In this document: positions 1-9,896 of the stretch, piece after piece
Layout: every line of letters begins with the position of its first letter
How positions within the stretch are numbered: position 1 is the first letter of the stretch
Origin: Tamlana sp. I1
Lineage (GTDB): Bacteria > Bacteroidota > Bacteroidia > Flavobacteriales > Flavobacteriaceae
NCBI RefSeq assembly: GCF_015355625.1
Contig: NZ_JACLAF010000002.1
Location: 1 to 64,000 of the forward strand
Reading direction: 5' to 3'
DNA length: 64,000 nt
Program-made: the position numbers and the translations under genes
Notes under the pieces: generated by a model
What the model was told of the DNA's origin: nothing
Seen by the model: only the letters and a program-made list of their open reading frames with translations
Database searches by the model: none

Positions 1-42
1 CCGCTAGCGTTCATCCTGAGCCAGGATCAAACTCTTCATCGT
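1..42 (-). rRNA. rrs: 16S ribosomal RNA, 5' end only
   Basis: The complement of positions 16-35 reads AGAGTTTGATCCTGGCTCAG, the universal 27F primer site at 16S positions 8-27, followed by the usual GATGAACGCTAGCGG. Counting back seven bases puts the mature 5' end near position 42. Only about 42 nt are inside the window; the gene runs off the left edge on the minus strand, so the rest of an rrn operon should lie just outside. The end position is inferred by alignment to E. coli numbering. Confidence 0.97.
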
Positions 43-226
43 TAAATTTTAATGTGCTACCTATAAGGTAACAACTTTAACAACTAATTAGCTCTCTTTG
101 TACTCAAAATGGTCTATTCTCTTTGTTAAATTAAATCGTTTCCAATTCAATTCTTACGCTGTCAATTCAATATGTTTATGAACTTTTTTCTTTTGTTTCT
201 TAACGCGTTTCCTTGTTAAGCGGGTG

Positions 227-257
227 CAAATGTAAAACCCTTTTTTTTAACTCACAA
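227..257 (-). promoter_or_regulatory. rRNA promoter, proximal copy
   Basis: On the minus strand a TTG (255-257) is followed after 20 bases by TACATTTG (234-227), matching the Bacteroidota -33 TTG / -7 TAnnTTTG consensus. The start point would fall near 220, giving a leader of roughly 180 nt before 16S. The surrounding bases (GCGGGTGCAAA, CTCACAATGTTTTTTTGA) recur at the two copies further upstream. Confidence 0.75.
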
Positions 258-366
258 TGTTTTTTTGAAAAAAAATTTAAAGATTTTTTTACTTTAATTT
301 AATATCCAATAAAAACAATATTATGAACTTTTTTACCTCTAACAGACCTGCTGTTTTTAGCGGCTG

Positions 367-396
367 CAAACATACAACCTTTTTATAACCTCACAA
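367..396 (-). promoter_or_regulatory. rRNA promoter, middle copy
   Basis: On the minus strand TTG (394-396), 19 bases, then TATGTTTG (374-367). It shares the flanks GCGGCTGCAAA and CTCACAATGTTTTTTT with the proximal copy 140 bp away, so the two arose by duplication of a promoter module. Confidence 0.75.
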
Positions 397-500
397 TGTT
401 TTTTTTGATATTTTTTTAAAGCTTTTTAAAACCTCTTTTTTATACCGAAAACTGTTTATGAACTAACGCTTTAAGTGGCTGTGCCTCTCTTAGCGGGGTG

Positions 501-533
501 CAAATATACAGCTCTTTTATATTCCCTAACAAA
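501..533 (-). promoter_or_regulatory. rRNA promoter, distal copy
   Basis: On the minus strand TTTG (530-533), 21 bases, then TATATTTG (508-501), preceded on the plus strand by AGCGGGGTGCAAA as in the other two copies. It lies 134 bp upstream of the middle copy. Three stacked promoters of this class would fit a strongly expressed, growth-regulated rRNA operon. Confidence 0.7.
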
Positions 534-909
534 CTTTTTGTTGGTTTTTTTTGAAGTTTTTTTAGTCTCAGTTTTAACTTTCAGTAAACGTGCTATTTAC
601 ACTTTAAAATAATCGCTTCAGATGCCATACTCATTAAAAGAAACTGGATGCTTGTCGTGGATATACCTATAAAGGACAACCATCATGCACCCACGGTGTC
701 TTCCGCCGAAAGGCTAATAAACCTTGTTTGTTTTATATATATGCTAAGAGTAGCCATACAAAACCTCTTTATTGTAATAATTGCAGTTACCTATATTAAT
801 GTCTTAAACAGAAAAACTCATGAAATGACTTTAAAAAAATCATGTCATGAGTTAGCCATACGGTATTAAACTTCAATCAACCTGATGAAGCAACCCTTAT
901 TTAATAGTT
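534..909. other. Intergenic stretch, nothing recognised
   Basis: Between the distal rRNA promoter and the protease gene. A short open frame (648-869) has no recognisable motif, no promoter and no support from composition. I see no RNA gene here. Confidence 0.5.
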
Positions 910-2745
910 TTACTTTTTTATAAACTTCTTGTAATAAGATTTTCCTTGAGATGAAATTTTTAGAAAATAGATTCCTGATTTTAAATTTTGCACATCAATT
1001 GTATTGGTGTTTGATTTTTCAAGTACCTTTTCCCCTACTGTATTATAAACAGCTACATGAGTTACTGCATCCAATTCAATGTTTATTTTACTAGAAGTTG
1101 GATTTGGGTGAATTTTTGGAGCATCTTTTGAATGCTCATCAACCCCTAGACTTGATGTAGACACGGTATTAGAATATAAAGAATCATAGTGTGTTGCGCT
1201 TCCTGAAATACTTCCTCTAAACTCATAATCATCAGTGTTTCCAGACAGTGACGTATTGGTATAGGTTCCTGAATTTAAATCGGCATCACTAATATAATTC
1301 CAGGAAGGGTCGCCTACTTTTCTATAAGTAATTGTAAAAACTTCAGAAGCACTACAATCTGAACAGTTATTTACCCAATCGATTTTTATGTTTCCATTAC
1401 TTAATCGTGTTGCAGAAGAAAAAGTTGGAGCTGGCGTAACAATTAAAGATGCTTTTATTTCAATATCTACAGACCAGGTACCATCAGTATTATCAACTAC
1501 GTTATCAAATTTAACATCATCATTTTCATACATCATCCCTGGTTTTAAAACCACATCTCTTAAATCAGCAAAATAATCACCAAAATAATCGATATTGGCA
1601 GATGGACTCATATCTAGCAATAAATTTTCAGTACCCATAACCTTATGCACAAAGAAACCTTCTATATTATTTGAAAGCTCAGGGTTAGAAAACATACTAT
1701 TATAAGCATCGTTGGTTCTTAACTCTAGCTCGTAGCCATGATTTTTAAAACCCAAAAAATCTCTTTCATCTGGCAACAGCACTTCTATAAAACGTTTTCC
1801 TGTGGCAGAGGACACAGGATGCACAGTAACCGTGGTTTTTCCCCACCAATTTTTAGAATAAATAGTTTGAGCATCTATTAAACCACAAACATCTCGCATG
1901 GCACCATTCATACCTAAACCATATTCTCGCTTTCCCATTAAAGCATACTTATTACCATATTCCTGGTTTAAAAGATTTGAATTGTTTGGCACTTCTGGTG
2001 TTTCATGAGCAGGCTTATCTCCATTTGTACTCGAATTTGCATGATGATCCAACCCCATGCTATGTCCTAATTCGTGCAGAAGTACCGATTCAAACTCTTT
2101 CATGGCAAAATTAGCATCACCCTCTTCGATCATATCTTTTCCTAATGGAATTAAATATGAGTTGGCCTCGGTTAACTGATCAGTTTCCGCAAATTGAGAT
2201 GGGTTTCTTTGAAAAACGCCATTTCGATAAGAAACAGTTACAACAGACTGCGTGTAAGATGTTCCATTTATTTCAAAAGTTTTATTGGTTGTTATGCTTT
2301 GTTGCACCACTGCATCATGACAGAATAAAAAAACCAAATAATCATAATCATTAATATCAAAAGACGAAGGTGCTGTAAAAGACAGGTTATCTAAAACATC
2401 TTGAAATTGCATCACCGAATTATTTGAAGTATCAAAAAATACATCTGATGACGTTGTGTAATCAAAAACATCGCCTGTAATGGTTGTTGTGCCATAACTC
2501 ATATCATGAAACCAAGTTGAAATATCTTCAGTAAAAATTATATCGGACCACCTTGATTTGTCTGGAAATTTTGCTCGGTATACTGGTGGGATATCGGCAA
2601 AATCTATTGGGAAAATTGCAATATGCCAATTATCCCTTTTAGTATACGTTTCAGCATCAAAAGGTAAAAGATCATTTTCTACTTGTGAAAAAATCAAATT
2701 TTGACTCACAAATAAAACAAATAGAATGAAGTATAGTTTTTTCAT
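910..2745 (-). CDS. Secreted metzincin-type metalloprotease with T9SS sorting domain
   Basis: A 611-residue exported zinc protease. Residues 1-20 are a signal peptide. HELGHSMGLDH at 224-234 is the extended HExxHxxGxxH zinc site of metzincins (three His ligands, Glu224+1 as base), and YALMG near 267-271 is a plausible Met-turn, the pattern seen in M6-like secreted proteases. A fibronectin-III-like stretch follows (about 440-530), and the last 75 residues form a type A T9SS sorting domain (PNPTSSKINIE, then GIYFLKI and a basic end). It should therefore pass the outer membrane through the Por machine and be released or surface-anchored. Substrate unknown. It stands alone, with its own promoter-like site 20 bp upstream. 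The exact peptidase family is inferred from motifs only. Confidence 0.88.
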   Translation of the reverse strand: MKKLYFILFVLFVSQNLIFSQVENDLLPFDAETYTKRDNWHIAIFPIDFADIPPVYRAKFPDKSRWSDIIFTEDISTWFHDMSYGTTTITGDVFDYTTSSDVFFDTSNNSVMQFQDVLDNLSFTAPSSFDINDYDYLVFLFCHDAVVQQSITTNKTFEINGTSYTQSVVTVSYRNGVFQRNPSQFAETDQLTEANSYLIPLGKDMIEEGDANFAMKEFESVLLHELGHSMGLDHHANSSTNGDKPAHETPEVPNNSNLLNQEYGNKYALMGKREYGLGMNGAMRDVCGLIDAQTIYSKNWWGKTTVTVHPVSSATGKRFIEVLLPDERDFLGFKNHGYELELRTNDAYNSMFSNPELSNNIEGFFVHKVMGTENLLLDMSPSANIDYFGDYFADLRDVVLKPGMMYENDDVKFDNVVDNTDGTWSVDIEIKASLIVTPAPTFSSATRLSNGNIKIDWVNNCSDCSASEVFTITYRKVGDPSWNYISDADLNSGTYTNTSLSGNTDDYEFRGSISGSATHYDSLYSNTVSTSSLGVDEHSKDAPKIHPNPTSSKINIELDAVTHVAVYNTVGEKVLEKSNTNTIDVQNLKSGIYFLKISSQGKSYYKKFIKK

Positions 2746-2764
2746 AATTAAAAAATATTTAAGT

Positions 2765-2796
2765 TAAAGATAACTGGCGTCGATTATTAACTACAA
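2765..2796 (-). promoter_or_regulatory. Promoter of the metalloprotease gene
   Basis: On the minus strand TTG (2794-2796), 21 bases, then TATCTTTA (2772-2765), one base off TAnnTTTG. The predicted start lies about 12 nt before the ATG at 2745. Confidence 0.5.
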
Positions 2797-2880
2797 GCTA
2801 ATCCTTTTAAAATTAATATAAAGTTCTGATAAAATTAGATAAAACCTCAACAAAAAGAGTTTAAGGTTAAAAATATTCGT

Positions 2881-4878
2881 CTACAAGAAGAAATTCCAAA
2901 CTACACCAAAACGTACAATGAAATCGCGGTAAGGGTTATTGGGTGCAGAATAAAAATTAAACCCGGTAAAAGAGGAATTAAAGTGTTCTGCTTTTAAAAA
3001 CAGGCGTGTTTGACGAATTTTAGCATTTAAAAAATAATCGAATCGTGGAAAACCGCCATATTCTCTATCATTCTGCACATAAAATTCAGCTAATAACGGA
3101 CTATATCCATTCATGTAGTAACTGGTAAAATAATTAAATGTAATTCCAGTTTGTAAAAACAAGGCTTTATTGAATAAGTGGCTCGTAAAATATAAAGTAT
3201 TACGTGTATTAAATTCAGGAACATTTAAAACCATATTATCGTCTTGCACGTTTTGATACTCTATCGTATTATTAAGAGCAAACTTACCAACTCGAAACTC
3301 CTTACCCAGCCTAACTCTTAAATAGCTTATGGTTTCATCGTTTTGAAATGGCGATACTTGTTGCGATACAGCATCCTTTTTAAAATACATGTAATTGCTT
3401 ATTGTAGAAAAATCTACAGACAAATTAACCTGCTTGTCCGATTTAAATTGAAAACCTATTTGCTGTGTTTCAATATTATTAAAATCATTTTGCCAATTGT
3501 AACTCAAATAATTACTTTGATAAAGCATCTTATTAAAATTAGGCGCATGCGAACTATGGTTTATTGAGGCTTCAACTTCAATATCTTTATTTAATTGATA
3601 AGAAGCTTCTCCTTTTAAATAGTTCCCATCAAAATCCCCTGAAACATTCGCACCTATTTCTCCTAGTATATCAAACTTTTTAATGCGTTTATGGTATTTT
3701 CCACCTAGCGCAACCACATTTCCTATAAGTCTGTTGGTAATTAATTGTCCGTTTATTTTTACCAACTGATTGTAACCATAATTATAATAGGTGTTGCTCC
3801 CATTTAGTTGTAAATCGCCTATAATATTGTTGCTATAATTTAACTGAAACTCATTATACAAGGTCTTAAGCGTGACTTTTTCAGATAAATTTGAAGCATT
3901 AAAAGAGGTTCCAAAATAATCGGTAGCAGCAGTTGTTTGTTTGTATTCGTAATATTTACTTTCAGAAGTTATAATTTGATTTACGGTTAATACATTTTTA
4001 GCTATGGAATCGTTTTGATTAATAATTTTATAAGAATGATTCAAATGGTAGCGCTTACCTAGCAGCATATTTTCAGCATCTTCAAAATTAACGGTTAATA
4101 TAGAACGGTCTAGAAATTCAGGATCGCCACTTTCAAAATTCTGAACCCCTTCTTCATCTAAGCCACCATTTTCTTGATTCAATAAATCTTGGGTTACCAT
4201 ATGGGCTTTGGCATTATAGCGGTTATTTTTAGTACTATAATTTAATGTAAACCTAAAATTTCCTGTACTTGTTAGTATATGTTGATACTTCCCTAAAGAG
4301 CGCAAACCTTTATAAGCAATCGAAAAATTTAATTGCGGTGTCATATTCGCTGTAAAAAAAGCATCAACTAACTGCCCTTGTTCAAAAGCAGTTTTAAAAA
4401 ACAACTCGGTAAGCGGCGTTGGCACGCGGTAATAATCTATATCATCAACCTCCATATAATTAAAATGCTTAGCTCTAGCACCAAAAACAGGCATTAATTC
4501 TGTGTTTTCAAAATTATAGGTTAAGGTATTATATGTTTGTCCGAGATTAGAAAAACGCAGTAATCCGAAATTATCTTCTCGCAAATAATTAAACTTATGA
4601 TCTTTTCTAATTGAAAGAGTCGTATCTACAAAAGTGGTATCGTTTCTGAAAGAAATAATTTGATACTGATCGATATCGCCTTTTATTTTTTTGGCCTTAT
4701 TTGAACTTGAGCTACTTTTGGGTTGGCGACTTCTAATAGAGTCGTTCTCTACATTATTACGACTAGGTTTGATTTGAGCACCTATTATATTCGCAAATAA
4801 AAGAAACAAGGAAACTAGTACGGTAAGGTTATGCTTAGCTTTCTTTTTTTTAGAATTTGCTTTTAATGTTATAATCAT
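2881..4878 (-). CDS. Putative outer-membrane porin (Porin_10-like)
   Basis: A beta-barrel outer-membrane protein of about 665 residues. It resembles the flavobacterial putative-porin family: a signal peptide (LVSLFLLFANIIGAQ), a Ser/Lys-rich linker, a conserved N-terminal block around FNYLREDNFGLL, then long alternating amphipathic strands ending in an aromatic terminal strand (VVWNFFL), the usual C-terminal beta-signal. I chose the ATG at 4878 rather than the upstream one at 4938, because a -7 box (4940-4947) would start transcription near 4933, inside the longer form, and because 4878 gives a better signal peptide. Cargo unknown. Confidence 0.8.
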   Translation of the reverse strand: MIITLKANSKKKKAKHNLTVLVSLFLLFANIIGAQIKPSRNNVENDSIRSRQPKSSSSSNKAKKIKGDIDQYQIISFRNDTTFVDTTLSIRKDHKFNYLREDNFGLLRFSNLGQTYNTLTYNFENTELMPVFGARAKHFNYMEVDDIDYYRVPTPLTELFFKTAFEQGQLVDAFFTANMTPQLNFSIAYKGLRSLGKYQHILTSTGNFRFTLNYSTKNNRYNAKAHMVTQDLLNQENGGLDEEGVQNFESGDPEFLDRSILTVNFEDAENMLLGKRYHLNHSYKIINQNDSIAKNVLTVNQIITSESKYYEYKQTTAATDYFGTSFNASNLSEKVTLKTLYNEFQLNYSNNIIGDLQLNGSNTYYNYGYNQLVKINGQLITNRLIGNVVALGGKYHKRIKKFDILGEIGANVSGDFDGNYLKGEASYQLNKDIEVEASINHSSHAPNFNKMLYQSNYLSYNWQNDFNNIETQQIGFQFKSDKQVNLSVDFSTISNYMYFKKDAVSQQVSPFQNDETISYLRVRLGKEFRVGKFALNNTIEYQNVQDDNMVLNVPEFNTRNTLYFTSHLFNKALFLQTGITFNYFTSYYMNGYSPLLAEFYVQNDREYGGFPRFDYFLNAKIRQTRLFLKAEHFNSSFTGFNFYSAPNNPYRDFIVRFGVVWNFFL

Positions 4879-4939
4879 ATTCAACTTATAGGTAATCAAC
4901 AACGTTAAAACTGTGTTATCGGAATAATTTTTCTCCAAG

Positions 4940-4947
4940 CAAAAGTA
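4940..4947 (-). promoter_or_regulatory. -7 box for the porin gene
   Basis: TACTTTTG on the minus strand matches TAnnTTTG. No clear -33 TTG is present at the right distance. It decides the start of the porin gene in favour of 4878. Confidence 0.45.
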
Positions 4948-5152
4948 ATTATTTGAACGTAAAGTGCGAGAAATTATTTTAAATAAAGCGTGTTAACAAA
5001 ACTCAAGCTTTTTAGCTCATCGGTTTATTTTTCACTTTTGAAGCTAAAACGTGTAAAATAACATATGGAATTAAAATTTAAAACATACAATTCTTATAAT
5101 TTACAGGCATTATAACATTAGGATATTTTAGAATTATGAATATTTTAGCTTC

Positions 5153-5752
5153 ATGTTATTAAAAAACTATTCAAGTTTAGCTTTAGAGTGTGGCACAGAC
5201 GAAGCTGGCCGTGGTTGTTTGGCTGGCCCAGTAACTGCTGCAGCTGTAATATTGCCCGAAAAATTTAAGAATACTATTTTAAACGATTCGAAACAAATTA
5301 GCGAAAAAAAACGCATGCTTTTAAAGCCCCTTATTGAAGAAAAAGCATTGTGTTTTGGAGTTTCTCATATTTTTGAAGCTGAAATTGATAGCATTAATAT
5401 TTTAAACGCCTCTATTCTAGCGATGCATAAAGCCATCGCGCAACTTAGCAGCATTCCCGAATTTATAATTGTAGATGGCAACCGGTTTAAAAACTACCAA
5501 ACCATACCCCACCAAACCATAATTAAAGGCGACGCTAAATATTTAAGCATTGCTGCGGCTTCGGTTTTAGCAAAGACCTACCGCGATTTGTATATGGAAA
5601 AAATTCATGAAGAATTCCCCATGTATAATTGGAAAAAAAACAAAGGCTATCCCACAAAAGAACACCGCGAAGCCATTCGAGAATTCGGAATTACAAAATA
5701 CCATCGAAAATCGTTCAGATTATTGCCAGAACAGTTAAAGTTAGAACTTTAA
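5153..5752 (+). CDS. rnhB: Ribonuclease HII
   Basis: A 199-residue enzyme that cuts RNA of RNA/DNA hybrids and single ribonucleotides in DNA, acting in ribonucleotide excision repair. The signature DEAGRG at 16-21 carries the first two acidic metal ligands (D16, E17). IIVDGNRF near 105-112 and [12 protein letters not shown] near 132-143 supply the rest of the RNase HII fold, and length is normal. It is followed by a lipoprotein gene 51 bp downstream on the same strand, possibly co-transcribed. Confidence 0.97.
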   Translation: MLLKNYSSLALECGTDEAGRGCLAGPVTAAAVILPEKFKNTILNDSKQISEKKRMLLKPLIEEKALCFGVSHIFEAEIDSINILNASILAMHKAIAQLSSIPEFIIVDGNRFKNYQTIPHQTIIKGDAKYLSIAAASVLAKTYRDLYMEKIHEEFPMYNWKKNKGYPTKEHREAIREFGITKYHRKSFRLLPEQLKLEL

Positions 5753-5803
5753 GTTTTTAATGAATTAAAAAATATAGTAGGTTTGTAGAAACTAATGTGG
5801 TTC

Positions 5804-8236
5804 ATGAAATTTATATACATTCCCCTCCTACTTATTTTAATTTTTAGCTGTTCTGAAACCAATACAAAACGTTTGGAACTCATAGATTTTGCACCAAAAA
5901 ACACATCGGTTATTATTAAAACATCGAGTTTTGATGGCGTAAAGAGCGGTATTAAGAATAGTGATTTCCTAAAACGAATTTCTAAAACTTCAGCTTACAA
6001 GCAATTAGATAAAAAATTAAATCATTTATCGGTTTTAAACCCGTCCAACGAAATATTAATTTGCCTTTCCAAAGATGCGCAAGACAGTTTACAGTACACG
6101 GTTGTTACAAAATACGACAAAGCCTTATTTGAAACCGATTCGTTACCAAATTACATTGAAGAAACGCTAGAATACAAAAAGAAAACCATCACAAAATCTA
6201 GCATTAACAACGCTGTTTTTTACAGTACGGTTATAGATAGTACTTTTTTCGCATCCTCATCAAAAGCTAATGTTGAAGCCGTTTTTGAAAAAACCACTAT
6301 CGATTCTGAACTAAAAAAAATATATCACACCACTGGAAACGATAAAACTTGTTCTGTAATTATAAAGCCCAATAATCCGTTTTTAAAATCGCTTTTCATT
6401 CAAGATTCCATACCTCTAAACAACTTTACAAAGTATATCGCTGTCGATGTAGAACTACACCAAAACAGCTTACAATTTAACGGTATTGCAAGAGCCAAAG
6501 ATTCTACCAAAAGCTTAATAAATGTTTTTAAAAACACCGTACCGCAAGAAAACCAAATGCCACATGTTACACCTTCAAACAGCGATGGTTTTTTAAGTTT
6601 TACTTTTGATAACTTTAAAGTTATTGAAAAGAATTTGCTTCAATTTCAGCAAAAAGACACTTTAGTAAATGAAACCACTTTATTTAACGATATTATTGAA
6701 GTTGGCGTAATTTATGAAGCTGATAAGCGAGCAATTGTACTAAACTCCTTAGATATTATTGCCACTAATGATGCGCTTTTAGGAGAGCAGACTAAAACCG
6801 ATGTGTATCGCGAAATTGACCTATACAGTTTTAGTCAACCCGATTTATTCCAACACACATTTTCTCCCTTAATCAGTTTTAAAAAAGCAACTAATTACTG
6901 TGTTTTAGATCACTTTTTTGTGTTTTCAGATGATAAAGAATTACTTCAAAACATCATTTCAAGCTATCAAAATAAAACCACGTTGGCCGAAAAAGAATTC
7001 TTTAAAAACACAAAAGAATCATTAAGTGATGCGTCTTCAATATTGCAAGTTAATAATGCTGAAACATTAAATACAATATTGAATAAAAATATAGAAGCAT
7101 CAGAAGATATCGATTTTTCAAATTACAATGCATCTGCTATTCAATTTATATACGACACTAATTTTGCTCATGTAAACGGCGTGATTCAAAAGGAAAAAAC
7201 CAAAGTTTATGAAAATTCGGTTTCAGAAGAATTGAACATCAAAATAGACAATGACTTGTTGAATAATCCACAGTTTGTAAAAAATCACATTTCAAAACAA
7301 AAAGAAATAGTAGTTCAGGATATAAACAACAACTTGTATTTAATTTCTAATAAAGGAAAAATTCTTTGGAAAAAACAACTGCAAGGCCCTATTTTAGGTA
7401 GTATTGAGCAAATTGACATGTATAAAAATGGCCGACTTCAGCTTGCTTTTGCTACGCCAAACCGCGTGTACGTGTTAGACCGTAATGGCAATGAGGTGAG
7501 TCCGTTTGCATTAAAATTCAACGATAAAATCACTCAGCCACTTGCCGTATTTGATTATGATAACCGTAAAAATTACCGTCTTTTAGTAACCCAAGGTAAC
7601 AATGTTTTAATGTACGACGCTAAAGGAAAACCTGTAACTGGATTTACTTTCAAATCAGCCAATAATGCTATTATTTGTCAGCCGAAACATTTTAGAATTT
7701 CAGGCAAAGATTACATCACATTTAAAACTATAAATAAATTATATATTTTAAATAGAACGGGACAGGTTCGCGTTAAAACTAAGGAATTTAACAGCTACTC
7801 TACAGAGCCTATCTATTTATTTAATGATACGTTTACCACAACGACTTTAAGTGGCGATTTAATTTCGGTAGATACTAAGGGCGGGGTTTCTAGACGAGAT
7901 TTAAACCTTACTGAAAAACATCATTTTCAAACCACATCTAAAACATTAGTGACGCAAACCGAAAACAAGCTTTTCATAAAAAATAAAACCACCGATCTAG
8001 ATTTTGGACATTATTCTAAACCTGGTTTGTTTTACATCAACAATAAAATATATGTTACTACCACCGATTTAGATGCGCATAAAGTCTATTTATTTGATAG
8101 TAATTCTGAATTACTGCCCAACTTCCCTGTTTATGGAAATGGTCCAATTCAGTTAGAACATATCGATAAAGACAAGCGTTTAGAGTTTGTAACTAAAGGG
8201 GGAAGCAACTCGATTATTTTATATCAAATTAACTAA
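5804..8236 (+). CDS. Large lipoprotein with C-terminal beta-propeller-like region
   Basis: About 810 residues. The start at 5804 gives a clean lipoprotein signal (MKFIYIPLLLILIFSC, lipid on Cys16); an in-frame ATG three codons upstream is less likely. Residues 30-480 are an alpha/beta region typical of uncharacterised Bacteroidota lipoproteins that follow rnhB. From about 500 on there are repeated blocks of the type LYLISNKGKILWKKQL, VYVLDRNGNEV and LYILNRTGQV, which look like PQQ-type beta-propeller blades. It is probably an envelope protein facing the periplasm or surface. Function unknown; I recognise no catalytic motif. Confidence 0.7.
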   Translation: MKFIYIPLLLILIFSCSETNTKRLELIDFAPKNTSVIIKTSSFDGVKSGIKNSDFLKRISKTSAYKQLDKKLNHLSVLNPSNEILICLSKDAQDSLQYTVVTKYDKALFETDSLPNYIEETLEYKKKTITKSSINNAVFYSTVIDSTFFASSSKANVEAVFEKTTIDSELKKIYHTTGNDKTCSVIIKPNNPFLKSLFIQDSIPLNNFTKYIAVDVELHQNSLQFNGIARAKDSTKSLINVFKNTVPQENQMPHVTPSNSDGFLSFTFDNFKVIEKNLLQFQQKDTLVNETTLFNDIIEVGVIYEADKRAIVLNSLDIIATNDALLGEQTKTDVYREIDLYSFSQPDLFQHTFSPLISFKKATNYCVLDHFFVFSDDKELLQNIISSYQNKTTLAEKEFFKNTKESLSDASSILQVNNAETLNTILNKNIEASEDIDFSNYNASAIQFIYDTNFAHVNGVIQKEKTKVYENSVSEELNIKIDNDLLNNPQFVKNHISKQKEIVVQDINNNLYLISNKGKILWKKQLQGPILGSIEQIDMYKNGRLQLAFATPNRVYVLDRNGNEVSPFALKFNDKITQPLAVFDYDNRKNYRLLVTQGNNVLMYDAKGKPVTGFTFKSANNAIICQPKHFRISGKDYITFKTINKLYILNRTGQVRVKTKEFNSYSTEPIYLFNDTFTTTTLSGDLISVDTKGGVSRRDLNLTEKHHFQTTSKTLVTQTENKLFIKNKTTDLDFGHYSKPGLFYINNKIYVTTTDLDAHKVYLFDSNSELLPNFPVYGNGPIQLEHIDKDKRLEFVTKGGSNSIILYQIN

Positions 8237-8320
8237 TTTTCGTTTTTTAGATTTATTTGAAATGTTCTAACCCAACCTTCAGGTTTATTTTAATACTATT
8301 GCATTCTTAAATACACACAA

Positions 8321-9370
8321 ATGATTTCAAGAAAAAACGCTTCTATTTCTCAATTTATAATACATAAGGTTGGAAATAAATTCAACGACACCAAAAATGC
8401 TTTTTCAGATAAACCCGTAGAATTTGATGAAGCCAGCTACGAACTCATGCTGCCTTTTTTATTAAGACCTTTTGGAAGCGTGGTACAGAGCTACCGTTTT
8501 AACCACCATTCTAACATTTCTTTAAACGAAATAAACAGCTACGCAGCACAATTGTTTAATGATGAAGAAGCTTTTGTTGATGTTTCCAAACATATTGTAA
8601 CCCATTTATTCGAGCAATCTAACTCCTCACAAATAAAAACGGGTGATGTTCTAGTGGTTATGTTTGAAGGTATAGAATTTCAAGACATAACAACCAATGC
8701 TGTTGGGATTTTTAAAATTGAAAACAAAGTTAATTTCTTTCAAACTTATTTAGAAGATAACAGTTACGATGTTTTGGTGCAAAAAGGAATAAGCTCGAAA
8801 AAAGTAGATAAAGGCTGTTTAATTTTAAACCAAAGTGATGGTGAAGGCAATATTATTTTAAGTGTGGATAATAATAGTTACGATGCGCAATATTGGCTTA
8901 ATCATTTTTTAAATATTAAATATGCCGATGATGCCAACAACCACACACAACAATATATAGAGCTTTGCAAAGATTTCTCGACCGAAATTATTAAAACAAG
9001 CTACGGCGCTAAAGAACAGAATACTTTTTTAGCCAAAACCATTGACTTTTTTAAAGAAAATGAAATTGTTAATGTGGAGCGTTTTAAGGAAGAACTCTTT
9101 GAAGAAGACAAATACAAACAGCAATTTGACGATTATAAAAAAGAGTTTGAAGGCGAAAAAAACCTAGTGATTAGAAATCAATTTGATGTTGCTGAAGCTG
9201 TAGTTACCAAGGAAAAACGCAAAATTAAAACCGATATTAAACTCGATACTAACATTCAAATAAAATTGGATATTGATGCGCCTGATGCTTCTGCCGAATA
9301 TTTAGAACGCGGTTATGATGATGAGAAAAAGATGCATTATTACAAAGTGTTTTTTAATGCTGAAGATTAA
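8321..9370 (+). CDS. Nucleoid-associated protein, NdpA/YejK family
   Basis: A 349-residue cytosolic protein matching the 37-kDa nucleoid-associated family (NdpA): the N-terminal block ISQFIIHKVGNK, the middle block LVVMFEGIEF, and a C-terminal acidic half. In E. coli the homologue binds the nucleoid; its role in Bacteroidota is unknown. It stands alone between the lipoprotein gene and a strong bidirectional terminator. Confidence 0.85.
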   Translation: MISRKNASISQFIIHKVGNKFNDTKNAFSDKPVEFDEASYELMLPFLLRPFGSVVQSYRFNHHSNISLNEINSYAAQLFNDEEAFVDVSKHIVTHLFEQSNSSQIKTGDVLVVMFEGIEFQDITTNAVGIFKIENKVNFFQTYLEDNSYDVLVQKGISSKKVDKGCLILNQSDGEGNIILSVDNNSYDAQYWLNHFLNIKYADDANNHTQQYIELCKDFSTEIIKTSYGAKEQNTFLAKTIDFFKENEIVNVERFKEELFEEDKYKQQFDDYKKEFEGEKNLVIRNQFDVAEAVVTKEKRKIKTDIKLDTNIQIKLDIDAPDASAEYLERGYDDEKKMHYYKVFFNAED

Positions 9371-9403
9371 AGCTTAATTAAAAAACACCATATTATACAA
9401 AAC

Positions 9404-9438
9404 AAAGAAGCCGTCTAAAATAAATAGACGGCTTCTTT
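9404..9438. terminator. Bidirectional rho-independent terminator
   Basis: A perfect 14-bp stem, AAAGAAGCCGTCTA / TAGACGGCTTCTTT, with a 7-base loop, lies between the convergent nucleoid-protein and helix-hairpin-helix genes. A-rich and T-rich flanks serve both directions. Confidence 0.85.
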
Positions 9439-9459
9439 TAGTTTAGTTGGTAAAGCAGA

Positions 9460-9873
9460 TTAAACGCCTCCTTTTAAAACGTCTTGCCAATTCTTTAACT
9501 CTTCCCATTCACCTAAATCGGCTAAGTTGGCTTGAGCAGGCCAGGTTCTAGTCATACCTCTATGTGTAATGAAAGCTGGTCCAGCTTCAACAAGCATGGC
9601 TTCAAGAAAATCAATTTTAGTATTAGAAAGTTGTTTATAGCTAATAATACCTTTATTATTAAGTAAACCTTCAATTTTAGGACCAATACCCTCAATTTTA
9701 GTTAAATCTTGTTTCACTACTGGTTCCTCTTCTTTAGCAGCACAGCCAAAAAGTGATTTTAAAAGCCACCCTAATAAAAACCCTAAAAGAAAAGCACCTA
9801 AAAGCCATAAAAGCCAAGGCCAAAAGACGTCAGATCCGTCGCACGCAGTAGTACTTATTTGTAATAATCTCAT
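9460..9873 (-). CDS. Membrane-anchored helix-hairpin-helix protein
   Basis: 137 residues. A glycine/leucine-rich transmembrane helix (about 18-43, with LLGAFLLGFLLGWLL) is followed by a basic/acidic linker and a helix-hairpin-helix motif DLTKIEGIGPKIEGLL (about 57-72), then a conserved Trp-rich tail (TRTWPAQANLADLGEWEEL). Such proteins often sit next to OmpA-family genes in flavobacteria, and here the OmpA gene is 23 bp upstream on the same strand, suggesting one operon. HhH motifs bind DNA in other proteins; here the domain may only be an interaction module. No experimental role known to me. Confidence 0.75.
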   Translation of the reverse strand: MRLLQISTTACDGSDVFWPWLLWLLGAFLLGFLLGWLLKSLFGCAAKEEEPVVKQDLTKIEGIGPKIEGLLNNKGIISYKQLSNTKIDFLEAMLVEAGPAFITHRGMTRTWPAQANLADLGEWEELKNWQDVLKGGV

Positions 9874-9896
9874 AATTTATTTTGTTTGGTTAATTG

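Noticed and set aside
648-869. Small open frame upstream of the rRNA promoters
   Set aside because: No motif, no promoter, composition like the surrounding non-coding DNA.
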